The notes under the pieces were generated by a model. That model was given only the letters and a program-made list of their open reading frames with translations, did no database searches and had not been told where the DNA came from. Source: CAZGUG01 sp964625335 (GTDB taxonomy: Bacteria > Bacillota > Clostridia > Ch29). From it: a DNA stretch of 52,705 bases. Where the stretch lies: contig CAZVBE010000014.1 of assembly GCA_964625335.1 (NCBI GenBank), positions 1-52,705 on the forward strand, in the 5' to 3' direction. The position numbers were made by a program, and so were the translations under genes. Shown in pieces: positions 26,157-34,756 of this stretch (positions within the stretch are counted from its first letter, which is position 1; the number at the start of each line of letters is the position of its first letter).

Positions 26157-28637
26157 TTAAATAAACAGATTCACGTTGGATTTCTCGGCTTCCCCCAGGT
26201 AGGCTGCCACACCGCCTACTTCAATACCGTCAATCAGCTCCTCTCTCTTTATCCCCATAACATCCATCGACATATTACAGGCTAAAAGCCTGACCCCATT
26301 TTCCTTTGCTTGTTCCATAAGCTCTTCAAGGGAGGATATATTCTTATCCCTCATTACCTTTCTGATAAGCCTGGGCCCCATTCCTGCCATGTTCATATTG
26401 GACAGTCCCAGCCTTTTGCTTCCCCTTGGCATCATCCTTCCGAACATTTTGTCCATAAATCCCTTTTCCACTTTAATAAACTGTTCTTTTCTGAGAACAT
26501 TCAGCCCCCAGAAGGTGAAGAACATAGTAACCTTTCTGTCCATTGCGGCAGCGCCGTTGGCTATCACAAAGGAGGCTATCGCCTTATCCAGGTCGCCGCT
26601 GAAAACTACCAGCGTCTTGTTGTCGGTACTCTCGGGAACTGCGCAGGCCCCTGACTGCAGGTCCTTTTCCGCGCACCCCTTCCTTATATGGGCATAAAAA
26701 CTATTTTGATCCTTCCCGCTCTCTATCAGGGTATTCCCTGTGCTGTCGCACCACTGCCTGATGTCGTACATAAATCCCGGATCTGTCACAGTAATCTCCA
26801 ATACGTGACCTTCCTTCATATCCCGCATCGCTTTGTAAACCTGCATTATGGGCCCCGGGCACGAAAGACCGCACGCATTCAGCCTCATCGTTTGGGCAGC
26901 GTACCCAGCTGTAATATCGCCGGCGTAAGTTTCCCCGGGTGTTTCGGATATAGTGTTTCCTGCTCCTGCCGCCTGACTGTTCAAATCCCTTTCGGCCTGT
27001 TTTACAGCCCTGTAAAGTCTGTAGCCTCCGGACAGGTTTTTGACATTCCTATAGCCTCTTTGCACCAATATCCTGTAAGCTATATACGCCCTTAAACCCA
27101 TCTGACAGTATACTATTATTTCCTTGTCCGAGGGTACCTCATCAATCCTGTCCCTCAATTCATTCAACGGTATATTTACTGAGCCTTTAATGGAGCCCGT
27201 CTTACCCTCTTCGGGGAGTCTGATGTCCAGTATAAAGGAGCTTTCGCTGTCTATTCCGTCCACCTGGTCCCAGTGTATGACATCCAAATCGCCCTTCAGG
27301 TGGTTGGCGGCAACATATCCCGCCATATTTACCGGGTCCTTTGCCGAAGAATAGGGCGGGGCATAGGCAAGCTCCAGTTCCTCAAGGTCGTATACGCTTT
27401 TGCCAAATCTAAGGGCCGAAGCCAGTACGTCTATCCTCTTGTCAACGCCTTCATATCCAACAATTTGCGCTCCCAGTATACTGCCATCAGGGGCATACAG
27501 AAGCTTAACATTCATCGGAAAAGCTCCCGGATAATAGCCTGCATGGGAATTTGACTCGGTATAGCTTCTCCTGTAATCAATATCCATCCTTTTGAGCAGC
27601 TTTTCATTGTTGCCGGTTGATGCAACCGTAAGGTCAAACACCTTGACCACAGACGTACCCTGGGTGCCTTGATATTCCTCCGCGGCACCATATATATTGT
27701 TGGCGGCTATTCTGCCCTGTTTGTTAGCGGGTCCTGCCAGGGGTATTACAGTATCGCTCCCGTTCACATAGTCTTTTACCTCTATGGCATCACCCACTGC
27801 GTATATGTCCGGGTCGGAGGTCTGAAGGCAGGAATTCACCTTTATGCCTCTGCGTTCGCCTGTCTCAAGCCCGGCATCCTTTGCCAGCGATATATCCGGT
27901 TTTACACCGATTGCCAGAACCACAATATCTGCGTAAATCCGCCTGCCGCTTTGAAGCTCTACATTAACTCCGCTTCCATCTCTTTCGAAGGCTTTAACGC
28001 CATCCTTCAGGTACAGCTTTACCCCCCTGGACAGAATATGGTTGTGAACCATACAGGCCATTTCGTAATCGACAGGAGCCATTACCTGTTCCGCCGCTTC
28101 AACAATGGTAACGTCCACTCCCCTGGAATGCAGGTTTTCTGCCATTTCCAGGCCGATAAACCCTCCTCCGACAATCACCGCCCTTCCGGGTTTTCCCTTG
28201 TCTATCGCTTCCTTTATCGCATCGGTATCCGGCACGGTTCTCAGTGTGTAAATTCTCTCCAGGTCTATCCCCGGTATCGGCGGTTTTACAGGCACTGCCC
28301 CGGGCGAGAGAATAAGCCTGTCATAGCTCTCTTTGTATTCTTCCCCCGTTTTCATGTCCCTTACATCAACAGTTTTCTTTTCCCTGTTTATCGCAGTAAC
28401 CTCGCTGTTTATCCTGACATCTATACTAAACATATCCTTCATCGCTTCGGGAGTCTGCACCAAAAGAGCGTTCCTTTCTCCGATGGTTTGGCCTATATAG
28501 TATGGAAGCCCGCAGTTCGCGTAGGATATATACTCTCCCCTTTCAAACATAACTATTTCGGCGCTTTCATCAAGTCTTCTGATCCTTGCGGCAGCGCTTG
28601 CCCCACCGGCGACTCCTCCAACAATTACTGTTTTCAT
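26157..28637 (-). CDS. CoA-disulfide reductase fused to rhodanese, TusA and DsrE-like domains
   Basis: An 826-residue four-part fusion. Residues ~1-445 form an FAD/NAD(P)-dependent CoA-disulfide / polysulfide reductase (VGGVAGGASAAAR for FAD; redox Cys42 in SYANCGLPYY; NAD site AVIVGGGFIGLEMAENL; FAD site DIYAVGDAIEV). Residues ~455-545 are a rhodanese with Cys in IVYCQMGLRAY. A TusA-like sulfur carrier (~585-655) has ACGLSCPGP. The C-terminus is a DsrE/DsrF-like domain (~670-826). Such proteins reduce CoA disulfides or per/polysulfides and pass sulfane sulfur from domain to domain. The ATG at 28637 has GGAGGG 6 bases ahead; the ATG at 28643 touches that site. It is a single gene with its own terminator. 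Confidence 0.9.
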   Translation of the reverse strand: MKTVIVGGVAGGASAAARIRRLDESAEIVMFERGEYISYANCGLPYYIGQTIGERNALLVQTPEAMKDMFSIDVRINSEVTAINREKKTVDVRDMKTGEEYKESYDRLILSPGAVPVKPPIPGIDLERIYTLRTVPDTDAIKEAIDKGKPGRAVIVGGGFIGLEMAENLHSRGVDVTIVEAAEQVMAPVDYEMACMVHNHILSRGVKLYLKDGVKAFERDGSGVNVELQSGRRIYADIVVLAIGVKPDISLAKDAGLETGERRGIKVNSCLQTSDPDIYAVGDAIEVKDYVNGSDTVIPLAGPANKQGRIAANNIYGAAEEYQGTQGTSVVKVFDLTVASTGNNEKLLKRMDIDYRRSYTESNSHAGYYPGAFPMNVKLLYAPDGSILGAQIVGYEGVDKRIDVLASALRFGKSVYDLEELELAYAPPYSSAKDPVNMAGYVAANHLKGDLDVIHWDQVDGIDSESSFILDIRLPEEGKTGSIKGSVNIPLNELRDRIDEVPSDKEIIVYCQMGLRAYIAYRILVQRGYRNVKNLSGGYRLYRAVKQAERDLNSQAAGAGNTISETPGETYAGDITAGYAAQTMRLNACGLSCPGPIMQVYKAMRDMKEGHVLEITVTDPGFMYDIRQWCDSTGNTLIESGKDQNSFYAHIRKGCAEKDLQSGACAVPESTDNKTLVVFSGDLDKAIASFVIANGAAAMDRKVTMFFTFWGLNVLRKEQFIKVEKGFMDKMFGRMMPRGSKRLGLSNMNMAGMGPRLIRKVMRDKNISSLEELMEQAKENGVRLLACNMSMDVMGIKREELIDGIEVGGVAAYLGEAEKSNVNLFI

Positions 28638-28836
28638 ATCCATCCCTCCAATTATTCCCTCCCCCTCTGGGGTGGGGATTATGTGTTAATTATAAAACAG
28701 AGCCCGGGGAAAATCAACCCTGTTATATGTGGATTAAAACCACCAATTGTGAGCTGTTATATAAATACCCTTCTTTTCTTTAATAAAACACTCACACTAT
28801 ATGCAGGCAGTATATTATTATACTTCATAATGGCAT

Positions 28837-28872
28837 AAAAAAATTACACGCCTGAAGGCGTGTAATTTTTTT
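28837..28872. terminator. Bidirectional terminator
   Basis: AAAAAAATTACACGCC, the loop TGAA, then GGCGTGTAATTTTTTT: a perfect stem with U-runs on both strands. It ends the C69 dipeptidase transcript (minus strand). Confidence 0.9.
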
Positions 28873-28898
28873 ATATATTGCAATATAGTGGTTTTTTG

Positions 28899-30719
28899 TT
28901 ACTGTACAATATCCACGAGGTCCTTGGCAACGAACCTTTCTCCGTCAAAGGTTGCTCCCGAGAGCCATATATCGTTATAGCAAACCGTCAGTTGTCGTGC
29001 CACGTCCCTTACACTGAACTTGACAACCAGGTCCTCTTTTCCGTCACCGTTTACATCTTCCATATAGCTCTCTCTCACAGTAGCCCAGCTGCCCGGCGAC
29101 CTGTATGCTGCCCCAAGCCTTAAGGTTGACGGGTCAACATCTTCAGCCTTGTATTTACCCTTTGTAAATATCGCTACCGACACGAGTTCGCTGCTGTCGG
29201 CGCCTTTACTCATCTGATCGGCCATTATATCAATCTCGTATTCGGTAAGCTTCTTGTATAATCTTTTAGCAAGGTCCACAGCTTTAGCGGCTTCCTGATT
29301 GGTGTGCTTAGTCAGGAACTCCCTCGCTTTATCGGGGTCCTTTTTGTACTGAGCGTAGGCAGCCGCCTCAATTCCCTTTTGCTTGCTTGCCCACTGTTTC
29401 TCCAGCCTGAACACCTCTTTTTGGACTTCGTCAATCACTTCACCATACTGTGGTTCAATCAGGTTTTGAAGATTTATAAATGCCCACCATGCCCTTTCCG
29501 GGTCATTTACAAAGTCTTCTGCCGGCGGACTGAAGTGATTTGCCATTCCCTCCACAGGGTCAATCCATCCGAAACCGTCCGGTACACTGGTCATACCAAG
29601 ATAGAAGGGAATGTACGGGCTTGTGCAGGCATGGCCGGATGTGCGCCAGTATACCGTAAACTCCGGGTTCTCCCTGAACTGGATGACCGAACTCTCCTGG
29701 GTGCTTGAAGCGCAAATCGGCCTGTTACCCATATAGTGGGGCGATACTTCATAGTCGTTGCTCAAATCATCGTCAGTACCCTCGTAATGGTATCTAAGCA
29801 GTTCCTTCACATCCTCGATACCAAGCTTCCTGTCCAGTTTGACTGAGAAGGGAAGCTCCTCGTCTACAGGAATCTCCCTGCCCAGCAACAAACTGAGGGC
29901 ATTCCTCTGGCGGATATCAGTCGTCGAATATGTCCTCTGGTATGCCTTGGCAAAGTCGAAGTCGCTGTAGTCACCGGTAACCGCAGGGGTATACCAGCCA
30001 TTATCTATGGCATAGGTGATAAGGTCGGGAGATACAATAAAGTTTTCGGTATCTTCCATATCCACTTCCCTTATGGTGTAGCGGTTTGGAATAAAGGCCA
30101 CCTCATCATCCGGAACCCTTTGAGCAGCATAATGTGTACCGTTTACCAACTGCATCATCCAGCCTTCGTCCTTGTCGGCTACCTGGTAGGACCTTCCGGA
30201 GGCACTGTAACCGTAAGTTTCAGCCAATTCCGCCATTATCTCAACCGCTTCCCTCGCAGTTTTTGCCCTTTCAGCCGCAATCCTTCTAATGCCATATCCT
30301 ATACCGCCGTCCACCAGAACTGGATCCCGTTCACTGGAAGTACCGGCGTTGTCGCTCACTATGGCAACGCCCCATTCATTAATAAAGCCGTCGCTAAAGG
30401 ACGCCCCGCTGGGGGTCCGGGTCTCGCTCCACGTAAATCCCCAGGTCTCTTCCACCTGCGGTATTTGAGCCCTGTTCGCTTCCATAACAATCATTTCGCC
30501 CGGTTCATGAGTCATCCTGGGCATAATATAAAGGGGCATTACAATTAGCCCGCCGTTGTCTTCATTGTGCCCCAGCAAAACCTCTCCCGTTTCAGAAGCG
30601 TTCTTCCCGACAATAATGCTGCTGCAGTCCGCATAGGCCGGCAGTGCCAGCCCTATAACCAGTACAAATGTAAGTACCGCAGATAAAACCAAGCGTCTGC
30701 TTTTTAACTTCCACTGCAT
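28899..30719 (-). CDS. Exported C69-family dipeptidase
   Basis: A 606-residue secreted Ntn-hydrolase of peptidase family C69, which cleaves dipeptides. A signal peptide ends near residue 30 (LALPAYA); Cys32 in DCSSIIVGKNAS is the expected N-terminal nucleophile, freed by processing. Family motifs follow: GEVLLGHNEDNGG and IPQVEETWGFTWSE, then SDGFINEWGVAIVSDN and AKTAREAVEIMAEL. The ~100 residues at the C-terminus hold a DVNGDGKEDLVVKFS strand, like an EF-hand-style calcium or FG-GAP repeat. AAAGGAGG precedes the ATG. A second C69 gene lies at 41017. Exported location fits peptide scavenging. Confidence 0.92.
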   Translation of the reverse strand: MQWKLKSRRLVLSAVLTFVLVIGLALPAYADCSSIIVGKNASETGEVLLGHNEDNGGLIVMPLYIMPRMTHEPGEMIVMEANRAQIPQVEETWGFTWSETRTPSGASFSDGFINEWGVAIVSDNAGTSSERDPVLVDGGIGYGIRRIAAERAKTAREAVEIMAELAETYGYSASGRSYQVADKDEGWMMQLVNGTHYAAQRVPDDEVAFIPNRYTIREVDMEDTENFIVSPDLITYAIDNGWYTPAVTGDYSDFDFAKAYQRTYSTTDIRQRNALSLLLGREIPVDEELPFSVKLDRKLGIEDVKELLRYHYEGTDDDLSNDYEVSPHYMGNRPICASSTQESSVIQFRENPEFTVYWRTSGHACTSPYIPFYLGMTSVPDGFGWIDPVEGMANHFSPPAEDFVNDPERAWWAFINLQNLIEPQYGEVIDEVQKEVFRLEKQWASKQKGIEAAAYAQYKKDPDKAREFLTKHTNQEAAKAVDLAKRLYKKLTEYEIDIMADQMSKGADSSELVSVAIFTKGKYKAEDVDPSTLRLGAAYRSPGSWATVRESYMEDVNGDGKEDLVVKFSVRDVARQLTVCYNDIWLSGATFDGERFVAKDLVDIVQ

Positions 30720-30941
30720 ATTTGTTTCCTCCTTTAAATAGTTTTTATCCGGCTGCTAACGCCGCTTATTATGCTTAGGTTAAATCAAGCCAGTATGCTG
30801 TAAAGTAGTTTTTCACCCCCTTTTCCGGGAATAATGCGCAAGTTAAAATACCTGTTTTGCCCCTCCTGATCGGGTGGCAGCTCCCGGCAGCCCCCCCACA
30901 ATCATAAGGGTTCACAGTAAATTATATCCCTGTAAGCCTTA

Positions 30942-31091
30942 ATTTTTTGTAGAAGACTTGTACCCATTCACAAGAAACGTTCTGCACCAGATTACAATTT
31001 CTATACATCTGTCCGCCAATGTCCCACCAGCCTTTCTATTGCGCTATGTGTTGACAGTGGTTTGTAGCCGGGCACTGCATAGTTTGTCAAC
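30942..31091. repeat. 150-bp direct repeat, copy 1
   Basis: Starts ATTTTTTGTAGAAGAC and ends TAGTTTGTCAAC. Copy 2 (32800-32949) is the same length in the same orientation, with 8 differences by hand alignment (about 95% identity). The end holds short inverted arms GTTGACA/TGTCAAC. The two copies bracket the P1 peptidase gene and the M14 remnant. Confidence 0.95.
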
Positions 31092-31164
31092 CGTTTTTTT
31101 CACTTCATATTTCCACAAGCCGCCCCCGTTAACCGGCATCCCGTAAAAGTTGCGCCAACGCAAA

Positions 31165-31190
31165 GGGCAGCGGGTTAAACCCGGCCGCCC
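31165..31190 (-). terminator. Hairpin downstream of the P1 peptidase
   Basis: On the minus strand GGGCGGCCGGGTTTAACCCGCTGCCC folds into a stem with one inner bulge, followed by TTTG. A plausible but T-poor terminator. Confidence 0.5.
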
Positions 31191-31203
31191 AAAATCCAAA
31201 AAT

Positions 31204-32451
31204 TTATTTTCCCCAGGGTGGTATTTTCTTGTGCCAGTCAAGGGCATTGTACTTCTTCAATACCTTTAACAATTCTTTAATATCAATGGCATCCCTGGTA
31301 TTCCCGTCTCTGCCCACCACGGTAGTAGCCTTAAGCATGGAATTAATTACCGCCTCCTCGGTGGCTTCCACTGTGGCGAGGAATATGGCAGACATTGCGT
31401 CGTTGGTCACAACCTCATTCTCCAAAGTTATAGGCGTACTGTGGGGCACACGGTCTGAGGTTGAAAAGGCTATAAAAAAGTCGCCGGAACCGTTGCTGCT
31501 GTAAAACCCTGTGCGGGCGAGGCCCAAACCTACCCGTTTTGCCACTCTCTCCAGTTGTCTCTGGTCAAGGGGAGCATCGGTTGCCACTACCACCATGCAG
31601 GATCCGCCGGGTTCCTGCACTTCGGGAATTTCATAGGGAAAATCCCCGCTGTTGGAATAACGCCCCAACTCCCGGCCAACCGGAGCGCCGTTCACCGTCA
31701 GCACACCGCTGAAATTGGTCTGTACCAGCACCCCCACCGAATAACCGCCTCTCCTTTCAGGCAGCACGCGGGATGCTGTGCCTATTCCGCCTTTCCAGCC
31801 ATGGCATGAACTCCCGGTCCCGCCGCCAACCGCACCTTCTTCCACCGGACCGGATTTTGCGTTGTTGATGGCTTCATAGACGTGTTCCTTTTTCACATGA
31901 CGGCCCTGGATATCGTTCAGGGTACCGTCGTTTACCTCTCCGACCACCGGATTGACGGTACCGGTCCGTATTCCTATCTCGGGGTTCTGCTCTATCGACC
32001 ACTGGATGACCGCATCGGCCACCAGCGGAACATTTAGGGTATTAGTCAGACATATGGGGGTTTCCAGATTGCCCAGTTCATTTATCTGCTGCAGCCCGGT
32101 GGATTTGCCAAAGGCGTTAAGAACATAAGCCGCCGCCGGCACCTTCTCCTTAAAAAGATTGCCGTCATGGGGAAGTATTGCCGTAATACCGGTCCTTACA
32201 GGACCTTCCCCCGGAACCAGGGGCCCTTCTCCTTCAATCAGAGTGCAGTGGCCTACCTTGACACCCTCTACATCTGTGATGGCATTATTCTCCCCCGGCA
32301 GAAAGATACCTATATCAATTCCTATCTCCCTGGCCCGCGGTCTTTCTTCATCATATTTTTCTGCATAACCCACGTTTGCCACAGAAAACACTATCAATAT
32401 AAGTGCCAGCACAAGGGCTGCCCGCCTATATTCAAATCGGGTGATTTTCAT
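31204..32451 (-). CDS. Exported P1-family (DmpA-type) aminopeptidase
   Basis: A 415-residue secreted P1 (DmpA/BapA-like) peptidase, made as a precursor that cuts itself into two chains and then removes N-terminal residues, including D- or beta-amino acids. A signal peptide spans residues ~10-30 (ALILIVFSVANVGYA). Family text: VKVGHCTLIEGEGP, GGGTGSSCHGWKGGIGTASR and VGVLVQTNFSGVL. The probable self-cleavage site is Gly-Ser in PGGSCMVVVATDAPL, where the family nucleophile becomes the new N-terminal Ser; then GLARTGFYSSNGSGDFFIAF. GGGAGTGATATT precedes the ATG at 32451. It lies between two 150-bp repeats. Confidence 0.92.
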   Translation of the reverse strand: MKITRFEYRRAALVLALILIVFSVANVGYAEKYDEERPRAREIGIDIGIFLPGENNAITDVEGVKVGHCTLIEGEGPLVPGEGPVRTGITAILPHDGNLFKEKVPAAAYVLNAFGKSTGLQQINELGNLETPICLTNTLNVPLVADAVIQWSIEQNPEIGIRTGTVNPVVGEVNDGTLNDIQGRHVKKEHVYEAINNAKSGPVEEGAVGGGTGSSCHGWKGGIGTASRVLPERRGGYSVGVLVQTNFSGVLTVNGAPVGRELGRYSNSGDFPYEIPEVQEPGGSCMVVVATDAPLDQRQLERVAKRVGLGLARTGFYSSNGSGDFFIAFSTSDRVPHSTPITLENEVVTNDAMSAIFLATVEATEEAVINSMLKATTVVGRDGNTRDAIDIKELLKVLKKYNALDWHKKIPPWGK

Positions 32452-32518
32452 AATATCACTCCCTGCAATTTTTTTACCTAACCATATCTTGCGTCCATCC
32501 TTTTGGATTTTCACCTTC

Positions 32519-32704
32519 CTAACTCTGCCCTACAACTTCCAGCCTTACCACGCCTTTTGAATTCTTCTCGATTTGTTTAAGCTCCTTAACCATCTCTTCG
32601 TAGTCGGTAAAACCCTCCAACATAACTTCCTGGTTATCACTTATAAAGGGACCATTGGGCGTTGCGCCGGGCTCGGTCAAACAAGACCCGTTATGAAGAA
32701 TCAA
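32519..32704 (-). pseudogene. Truncated M14 carboxypeptidase N-terminus
   Basis: Reads FTDYEEMVKELKQIEKNSKG then VVRLEVVGQS and a stop. This is the usual opening of M14 zinc carboxypeptidases (Y..YEE....L..LE..s.g.V.L..IG.S..GR), but the protein stops right where the catalytic domain's GR..Y motif should begin. No ribosome binding site is seen at the TTG where the frame opens. It is a leftover of a lost peptidase, sitting between the two repeats. Confidence 0.6.
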
Positions 32705-32799
32705 TTATGACTATTCCATTTTCGGAAACCATAATCACACCCCCCCGGTCATCCCTAAACCATGGAGATTTATTGCTTATTATACTCCAGACAGGCTGT

Positions 32800-32949
32800 A
32801 TTTTTTGTAGAAGACGTGTACACATTCACAAGAAACGTTCTGCATCAGATTACAATTTCTATACATCTGTTCGCCAATGCCCCACCAGCCCTTCAATTGC
32901 GCTATGTGTTGACAGTGGTTTGCAGCCGGGCACTGCATAGTTTGTCAAC
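32800..32949. repeat. 150-bp direct repeat, copy 2
   Basis: Second copy of the repeat at 30942-31091, with the same ends (ATTTTTTGTAGAAGAC to TAGTTTGTCAAC) and about 95% identity. It sits between the M28 peptidase terminator and the M14 remnant. Confidence 0.95.
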
Positions 32950-32955
32950 ATAAAA

Positions 32956-32993
32956 CCTCCTACAGAGCATTAATACTAATGCTCCATAGGAGG
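32956..32993 (-). terminator. Terminator of the M28 peptidase gene
   Basis: On the minus strand CCTCCTATGGAGCATTA and TAATGCTCTGTAGGAGG pair with a small mismatch, followed by TTTTATG. It lies about 60 bases beyond the M28 stop and touches repeat copy 2. Confidence 0.75.
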
Positions 32994-33054
32994 CACTTTC
33001 GCACATGCGGAGAATGTGTCACAGTTTCAATTCATTTACCGTCACCGGCGTTTT

Positions 33055-34443
33055 TTACATATCCGGTGTCTCTTCTGCTCCTTCAGGTACAAACTCAATA
33101 TGTTCAATCGGTCCGCCGTATCCTGTTCTGCTGCGGATCAGGCTTGGCGTATCCGGACGGATAATACTGTAACTTGCTGCCCCTACAATATCCGCTGCTA
33201 TTTTAAAGCGCTCTTCGCTGATATGCTCCATCGTATCATGAGGCTGGTGATACCACGGCTCAAGGGCAGCTGTCTCCGGCTCCCTCCAGATGAAGTTTCC
33301 GCCTTCAATTCCGCCTTCGTAGAAAGCCTGATGATCGCTGGAACCCCTGTGGTATGGTGCTAACAAGTAGTCGCTATATCCTAGTCTTTCTGCAGCCTCC
33401 CGCGCTGTTCTTGCCACCAGATTATCTCCGTCCAGTGTATTGACATAAAGCAAAGACTGCGCTTCACCTGCAGTAGCAACCATATCCATATTGTAATTCG
33501 CTATTATACTTGCCCTTTCTTCGGCTGAAAGCTGGGATACGTAATAGCGTGAACCCACCAGTCCCACTTCCTCGGAACCGCATGCCAGGAACCTAATCTC
33601 CGTATCTATCGGCTGGGACTTGAAAATCCTGGCCAATTCCATTAAAGCAGCCGTTCCTGATCCGTTATCGTTTGCTCCGGGAGCCGTTGGCACAGAATCG
33701 TAATGTGCGGAAAATACTACTACGTATCCTGTATCTTTGTTCTTGTTGTTCGGTTTTCTAGTTGCTATCACGTTTCTGGAGGTGTCTACTTGTATGGATT
33801 TGTAGTTTATTACCACGTTGTCTCCCCGCAGCAGTTCTCCTGCCTCATCATTAAGGGTTGCATACGGTATGGTGGCTCCGCTTACGTTTGCACTGAACGC
33901 AGTCCAGGAATAGTTTTGAATCAGAACCGCCACAGCACCGGCTGCCCTTGCATTGTTGTACATATTTACAAAGGTCTGTTCGCCTCTTCTAATCAAAGCA
34001 ATATTTCCCTCTACTTCCGCCGGGAATTCTTCCGGACCTCCGTATCCGCAGTCGACAACCTTACCCGTTATTCCTTCAGGACCTGTTAAGGGTGCATTTG
34101 TACGCGAACCGCCTATTCTAACATCAATCTTTTTAGCTTCGGGCTCAAGCATGGTTACATAGGCTATCCTGTTTGCATACGGGAATTCCTGGATTTCAAC
34201 GTCATAACCATATTTCTCAAAACGATTGGCAATATATTCCGAAGCTGCTTCTTCCTCCGGTGAACTTGCTATCCTTACGCCTATATCCTCTGATAGATAT
34301 CTGACATCTTCAATCATTCGCGATACGCTAATCTGTGATACTATCTTCTGGTCAAATGCAGCCGGTGAAGCAATTGCGGTTACAGCTAAAGCGGTCAACA
34401 ATACAACTGCTAATGCAACGCTCATTAACTTTCTGTTTTTCAT
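33055..34443 (-). CDS. Exported M28-family zinc peptidase with PA domain
   Basis: A 462-residue secreted aminopeptidase. Signal peptide about residues 1-26 (VVLLTALAVTAIASPA). A protease-associated insert spans about 110-215 (GNIALIRRGEQTFVNMYNN and ARAAGAVAVLIQN). The M28 catalytic part (~220-440) shows the two-zinc ligands: SAHYDSV (His, Asp), NDNGSG (Asp), GSEEVG (Glu-Glu), NMDMV (Asp) and HQPHDTMEHI (His). AGGGG lies about 7-8 bases before the ATG at 34443. With its neighbours C69 and P1 it extends the exported peptide-degrading set. Confidence 0.92.
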   Translation of the reverse strand: MKNRKLMSVALAVVLLTALAVTAIASPAAFDQKIVSQISVSRMIEDVRYLSEDIGVRIASSPEEEAASEYIANRFEKYGYDVEIQEFPYANRIAYVTMLEPEAKKIDVRIGGSRTNAPLTGPEGITGKVVDCGYGGPEEFPAEVEGNIALIRRGEQTFVNMYNNARAAGAVAVLIQNYSWTAFSANVSGATIPYATLNDEAGELLRGDNVVINYKSIQVDTSRNVIATRKPNNKNKDTGYVVVFSAHYDSVPTAPGANDNGSGTAALMELARIFKSQPIDTEIRFLACGSEEVGLVGSRYYVSQLSAEERASIIANYNMDMVATAGEAQSLLYVNTLDGDNLVARTAREAAERLGYSDYLLAPYHRGSSDHQAFYEGGIEGGNFIWREPETAALEPWYHQPHDTMEHISEERFKIAADIVGAASYSIIRPDTPSLIRSRTGYGGPIEHIEFVPEGAEETPDM

Positions 34444-34548
34444 TAACAATCCCCTCCATTTTTATTTTCCTGATTAGTCAAGGCCTTTTTCCTTATCCTA
34501 TGAAACACCTCCCTTTTTATATTGAGATTAAGTACGGGTTTTTGTACG

Positions 34549-34577
34549 CTTATATTTTAAACCAAGCCGCCTGTAAT
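34549..34577 (-). promoter_or_regulatory. Candidate sigma-A promoter for the M28 gene
   Basis: Minus strand ATTACA, 17-base spacer, TATAAG: four and five of six consensus bases. It leaves a leader of about 100 bases that contains a GGGAGGTG not used as a start site. Confidence 0.45.
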
Positions 34578-34680
34578 TATTGTTATATTCTGCCATAAAA
34601 AATTTTTTTTATTACGACGCATTTTGTGAATTTTATATGCAAACTGATAATTACTGCACAAGCAGACAGCATTAAAGCAT

Positions 34681-34713
34681 AAAAAATCACACGCCCTCCG
34701 ACGTGTAATTTTT
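34681..34713 (-). terminator. Terminator of the thioredoxin-reductase-like gene
   Basis: On the minus strand AAAAATTACACG...CGTGTGATTTTTT forms a stem followed by a T-run, about 45 bases after the stop at 34757. It resembles the terminator at 28837. Confidence 0.8.
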
Positions 34714-34756
34714 GTTTCGGGTATTAATATCAACAATACAACTGTTGCTCATTATT

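Larger units (their letters stand above)
30720..31203. other. Intergenic region with one 150-bp repeat copy
   Basis: The C69 leader is at the left, with no clear promoter pair. In the middle is repeat copy 1 (30942-31091). At the right is a GC hairpin (31165-31190) after the P1 peptidase gene. No supported gene; the short readings through the repeat lack binding sites. Confidence 0.6.
32705..33054. other. Gap with repeat copy 2, no gene
   Basis: This stretch contains repeat copy 2 and the M28 terminator. A minus-strand reading GVIMVSENGIVIIDSS just right of the M14 remnant looks protein-like but is too short to assign. Confidence 0.5.

Noticed and set aside
27669..28838. 389-codon plus-strand frame opposite the CoA-disulfide reductase
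   Set aside because: Long antisense shadow; its Tyr/His/Gly-rich text resembles no protein and it lacks a binding site.
30942..32949. CRISPR-like array or IS element from the 150-bp repeats
   Set aside because: Only two copies nearly 2 kb apart, with a peptidase gene between them and no spacers; no transposase is present.
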